6,721 nt of DNA from SIG455 sp045589495. GTDB taxonomy: Bacteria > Bacillota > Clostridia > UMGS1810. A program made the position numbers and the translations under genes. The stretch covers positions 1 through 6,721 of the forward strand of contig JAZNPF010000022.1 of assembly GCA_045589495.1 (NCBI GenBank), read 5' to 3'. Shown here piece after piece: positions 5,935 through 6,721 of the stretch. The notes below the pieces were generated by a model. That model was not told the origin of the DNA and did not search any database. It saw only the letters and a list, made by a program, of their open reading frames with translations. The number at the start of each line of letters is the position of its first letter. Within the stretch, counting starts at the first letter, position 1.

Positions 5935-5980
5935 GCGATTGCACATTCGTTAACCGAAATGCAAACGCATTTTTTATTTT
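5935..5980. terminator. Bidirectional intrinsic terminator
   Basis: Stem GCG-A-TTGCA-CA-TTCG (5935-5949) pairs with CGAA-A-TGCAA-A-CGC (5955-5968): 12 pairs with small internal loops around TTAAC. On the + strand it is followed by TTTTTT (5970-5975) and ATTTT, a strong tail that would end rightward RNA from 5590. On the - strand a shorter CTTTT follows, which could end the operon of the ribbon-helix-helix gene. It insulates that operon from the small convergent module. Confidence 0.65.
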
Positions 5981-6012
5981 CTCTGCTCAAAATAAAAAAC
6001 TAACAAGGATTT

Positions 6013-6378
6013 TTACAATTTCCCGTGTCTTTTCTTAACATTTTCGATTGCCATCTCTTCAATGTCTTCCATGTAGTACTGAGTATAGGCACCACTCATG
6101 ATCATCGTTTGCTTTTCAATGCTGACAGCAAATTTGAAAAGCATATCGGCGACTCTGTCTGTGTGACCGGCGATTGTACAATCTACCGCCTGAACCAACA
6201 GTTTATTCATGTATGTACCTATGCTATCATACTGAAGTTTTGAGAGATATTCTTCGATAGCTTCACCGCAAAATGCACTCTCACTTTTGTAGCCAAGGTC
6301 CTCAACATAATTTTTAATTTGTCTTTGAACCTCGATAGGAACATTGAAAGTCATCTTAACTTTTTTGTTCTTCTTCAT
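6013..6378 (-). CDS. Ribbon-helix-helix DNA-binding protein of a mobile element
   Basis: A 121-aa protein. Residues 5-48 fit a ribbon-helix-helix (Arc/CopG/ParR-type) DNA-binding domain: beta strand KVKMTFNVP (6-14), helix A (15-27), turn LGYKSES (28-34) and helix B (AFCGEAIEEYL, 35-45). RHH proteins dimerise and bind DNA through the paired strands. Residues 53-121 form a helical second domain (LFKFAVSIEKQ, 80-90) of a kind I associate with small RHH proteins carried by Clostridia conjugative elements. The start is certain: AAAGGAGGTG (6396-6387) lies 8 nt before the ATG and directly follows the upstream gene's stop, 18 nt away, implying coupling. Possible roles are relaxosome accessory, partition (ParR-like) or repressor; the sequence does not decide. 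The terminator at 5935-5980 probably closes the operon. Confidence 0.75.
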   Translation of the reverse strand: MKKNKKVKMTFNVPIEVQRQIKNYVEDLGYKSESAFCGEAIEEYLSKLQYDSIGTYMNKLLVQAVDCTIAGHTDRVADMLFKFAVSIEKQTMIMSGAYTQYYMEDIEEMAIENVKKRHGKL

Positions 6379-6396
6379 CGCATTTTCACCTCCTTT

Positions 6397-6721
6397 TTAC
6401 ATTCCGTGATGGATACCCATCGCAGTATCTTTTCTGTATTCTTTTGTTCTTTCTTTTGAATCCACAATTGATTTTGTGAATCCTTCCTGGATGTCATGGT
6501 CAATGGACTGCTCAAACATTTTACAGAGATTGAATACAATGTCAGCATAGACGGGTGTAGTTCTGACTGTATTTGTATATAAATTGTTCTGCTTATTGTC
6601 GTAGAGAGTCGCTTTTAAAACAGCATTTGCCAAGCGTTTTTGGAGATTAAGATTGTTCTCCAGACTATCGAAACATTCTTCAGGATCCTTGCGATAATAT
6701 TTCAAGAGAGCCAACTGAACC
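6397..6721 (-). CDS. Unrecognised protein, C-terminal part (gene runs off the right edge)
   Basis: 107 codons plus stop are visible, open to the window edge. The visible part starts VQLALLKYYRKDPEECFD. A TTG at 6714 could start it, but only seven bases lie upstream, so continuation beyond the window is more likely. It is rich in charged and polar residues and probably mostly helical (SLENNLNLQKRLANAVLK, then IVFNLCKMFEQSIDHDIQEG), with no membrane segment, nucleotide-binding loop, zinc ligands or other motif I recognise. It ends MGIHHGM. It is the upstream partner of the ribbon-helix-helix gene: its stop codon abuts that gene's Shine-Dalgarno, so the two products are probably made together and may act together on element DNA. 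A C-terminal domain of a replication, partition or mobilisation protein is possible but unsupported. Confidence 0.6.
   Translation of the reverse strand, partial: VQLALLKYYRKDPEECFDSLENNLNLQKRLANAVLKATLYDNKQNNLYTNTVRTTPVYADIVFNLCKMFEQSIDHDIQEGFTKSIVDSKERTKEYRKDTAMGIHHGM

Larger units (their letters stand above)
5590..5980 (+). ncRNA. Candidate antisense RNA (type I antitoxin-like)
   Basis: An RNA inferred from the perfect promoter at 5555-5583. The start near 5590 is predicted from the -10 box. The 3' end is uncertain: the first good rightward terminator is at 5935-5980, but earlier stopping near 5862 is possible. Its first bases fold into GGCAAGACC (5597-5605) paired with GGTTATGCC (5612-5620), 8 of 9 pairs including one G-U. 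It covers the whole predicted - strand mRNA at 5590-5862 in antisense, including that mRNA's Shine-Dalgarno and both small frames. The only long + strand frame (ATG at 5616) has no Shine-Dalgarno and starts within the hairpin arm, so the RNA is judged non-coding. A role as antitoxin to the leftward mRNA is inference. Confidence 0.5.

Noticed and set aside
1..6721. CRISPR array, tRNA or rRNA gene
   Set aside because: No regularly spaced repeats and no cloverleaf or conserved rRNA segments were found on reading. In particular, no tRNA 3' end was seen at the integrase edge to serve as an attachment site.

Overview
The window looks like an AT-rich gut-type Clostridia genome (Bacillota). Shine-Dalgarno sites are strong and purine-rich, sigma-A promoter boxes are recognisable, and the gene families are those of sugar-using anaerobes. 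No species can be named. The left 4 kb reads as host metabolism. The right 2.7 kb (from about 4050) reads as one end of an integrated mobile element, probably integrative and conjugative.

Left part (1-4017, all + strand). A short-chain dehydrogenase of the gluconate 5-dehydrogenase type, cut by the window edge, is closed by an intrinsic terminator at 880-913. Three AT-richer genes follow: an alpha/beta hydrolase, a DUF4432 (aldose-epimerase fold) protein and an M20 zinc peptidase/deacylase. They look like a catabolic set for a decorated sugar: ester or acyl removal, anomer handling, and amide or peptide cleavage. The substrate cannot be read from sequence.

Boundary (about 4018-4097). No terminator follows the M20 gene. 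A heptamer, TTTCAAA, occurs three times in alternating orientation across the 3' end of the integrase gene, which makes this a candidate attachment region.

Element end (4086-6721, coding on the - strand). A full tyrosine recombinase has its own promoter and Shine-Dalgarno. No excisionase gene is visible beside it. At the right edge a ribbon-helix-helix protein lies 18 nt downstream of an unrecognised partial gene in one operon.

The most interesting part is the apparently empty stretch between integrase and operon, mainly 5555-5980. It holds two strong convergent promoters, each followed by the same 5' hairpin. The - strand transcript has a Shine-Dalgarno locked in a 13-bp stem, and two overlapping tiny reading frames, one of which encodes a 24-residue, almost purely hydrophobic peptide. 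The opposite transcript comes from a perfect consensus promoter and would be fully antisense to it. This is the layout of a type I toxin-antitoxin module (membrane-peptide mRNA plus antisense RNA), and it may stabilise the element. The assignment is inference from sequence architecture; no homology search was possible.
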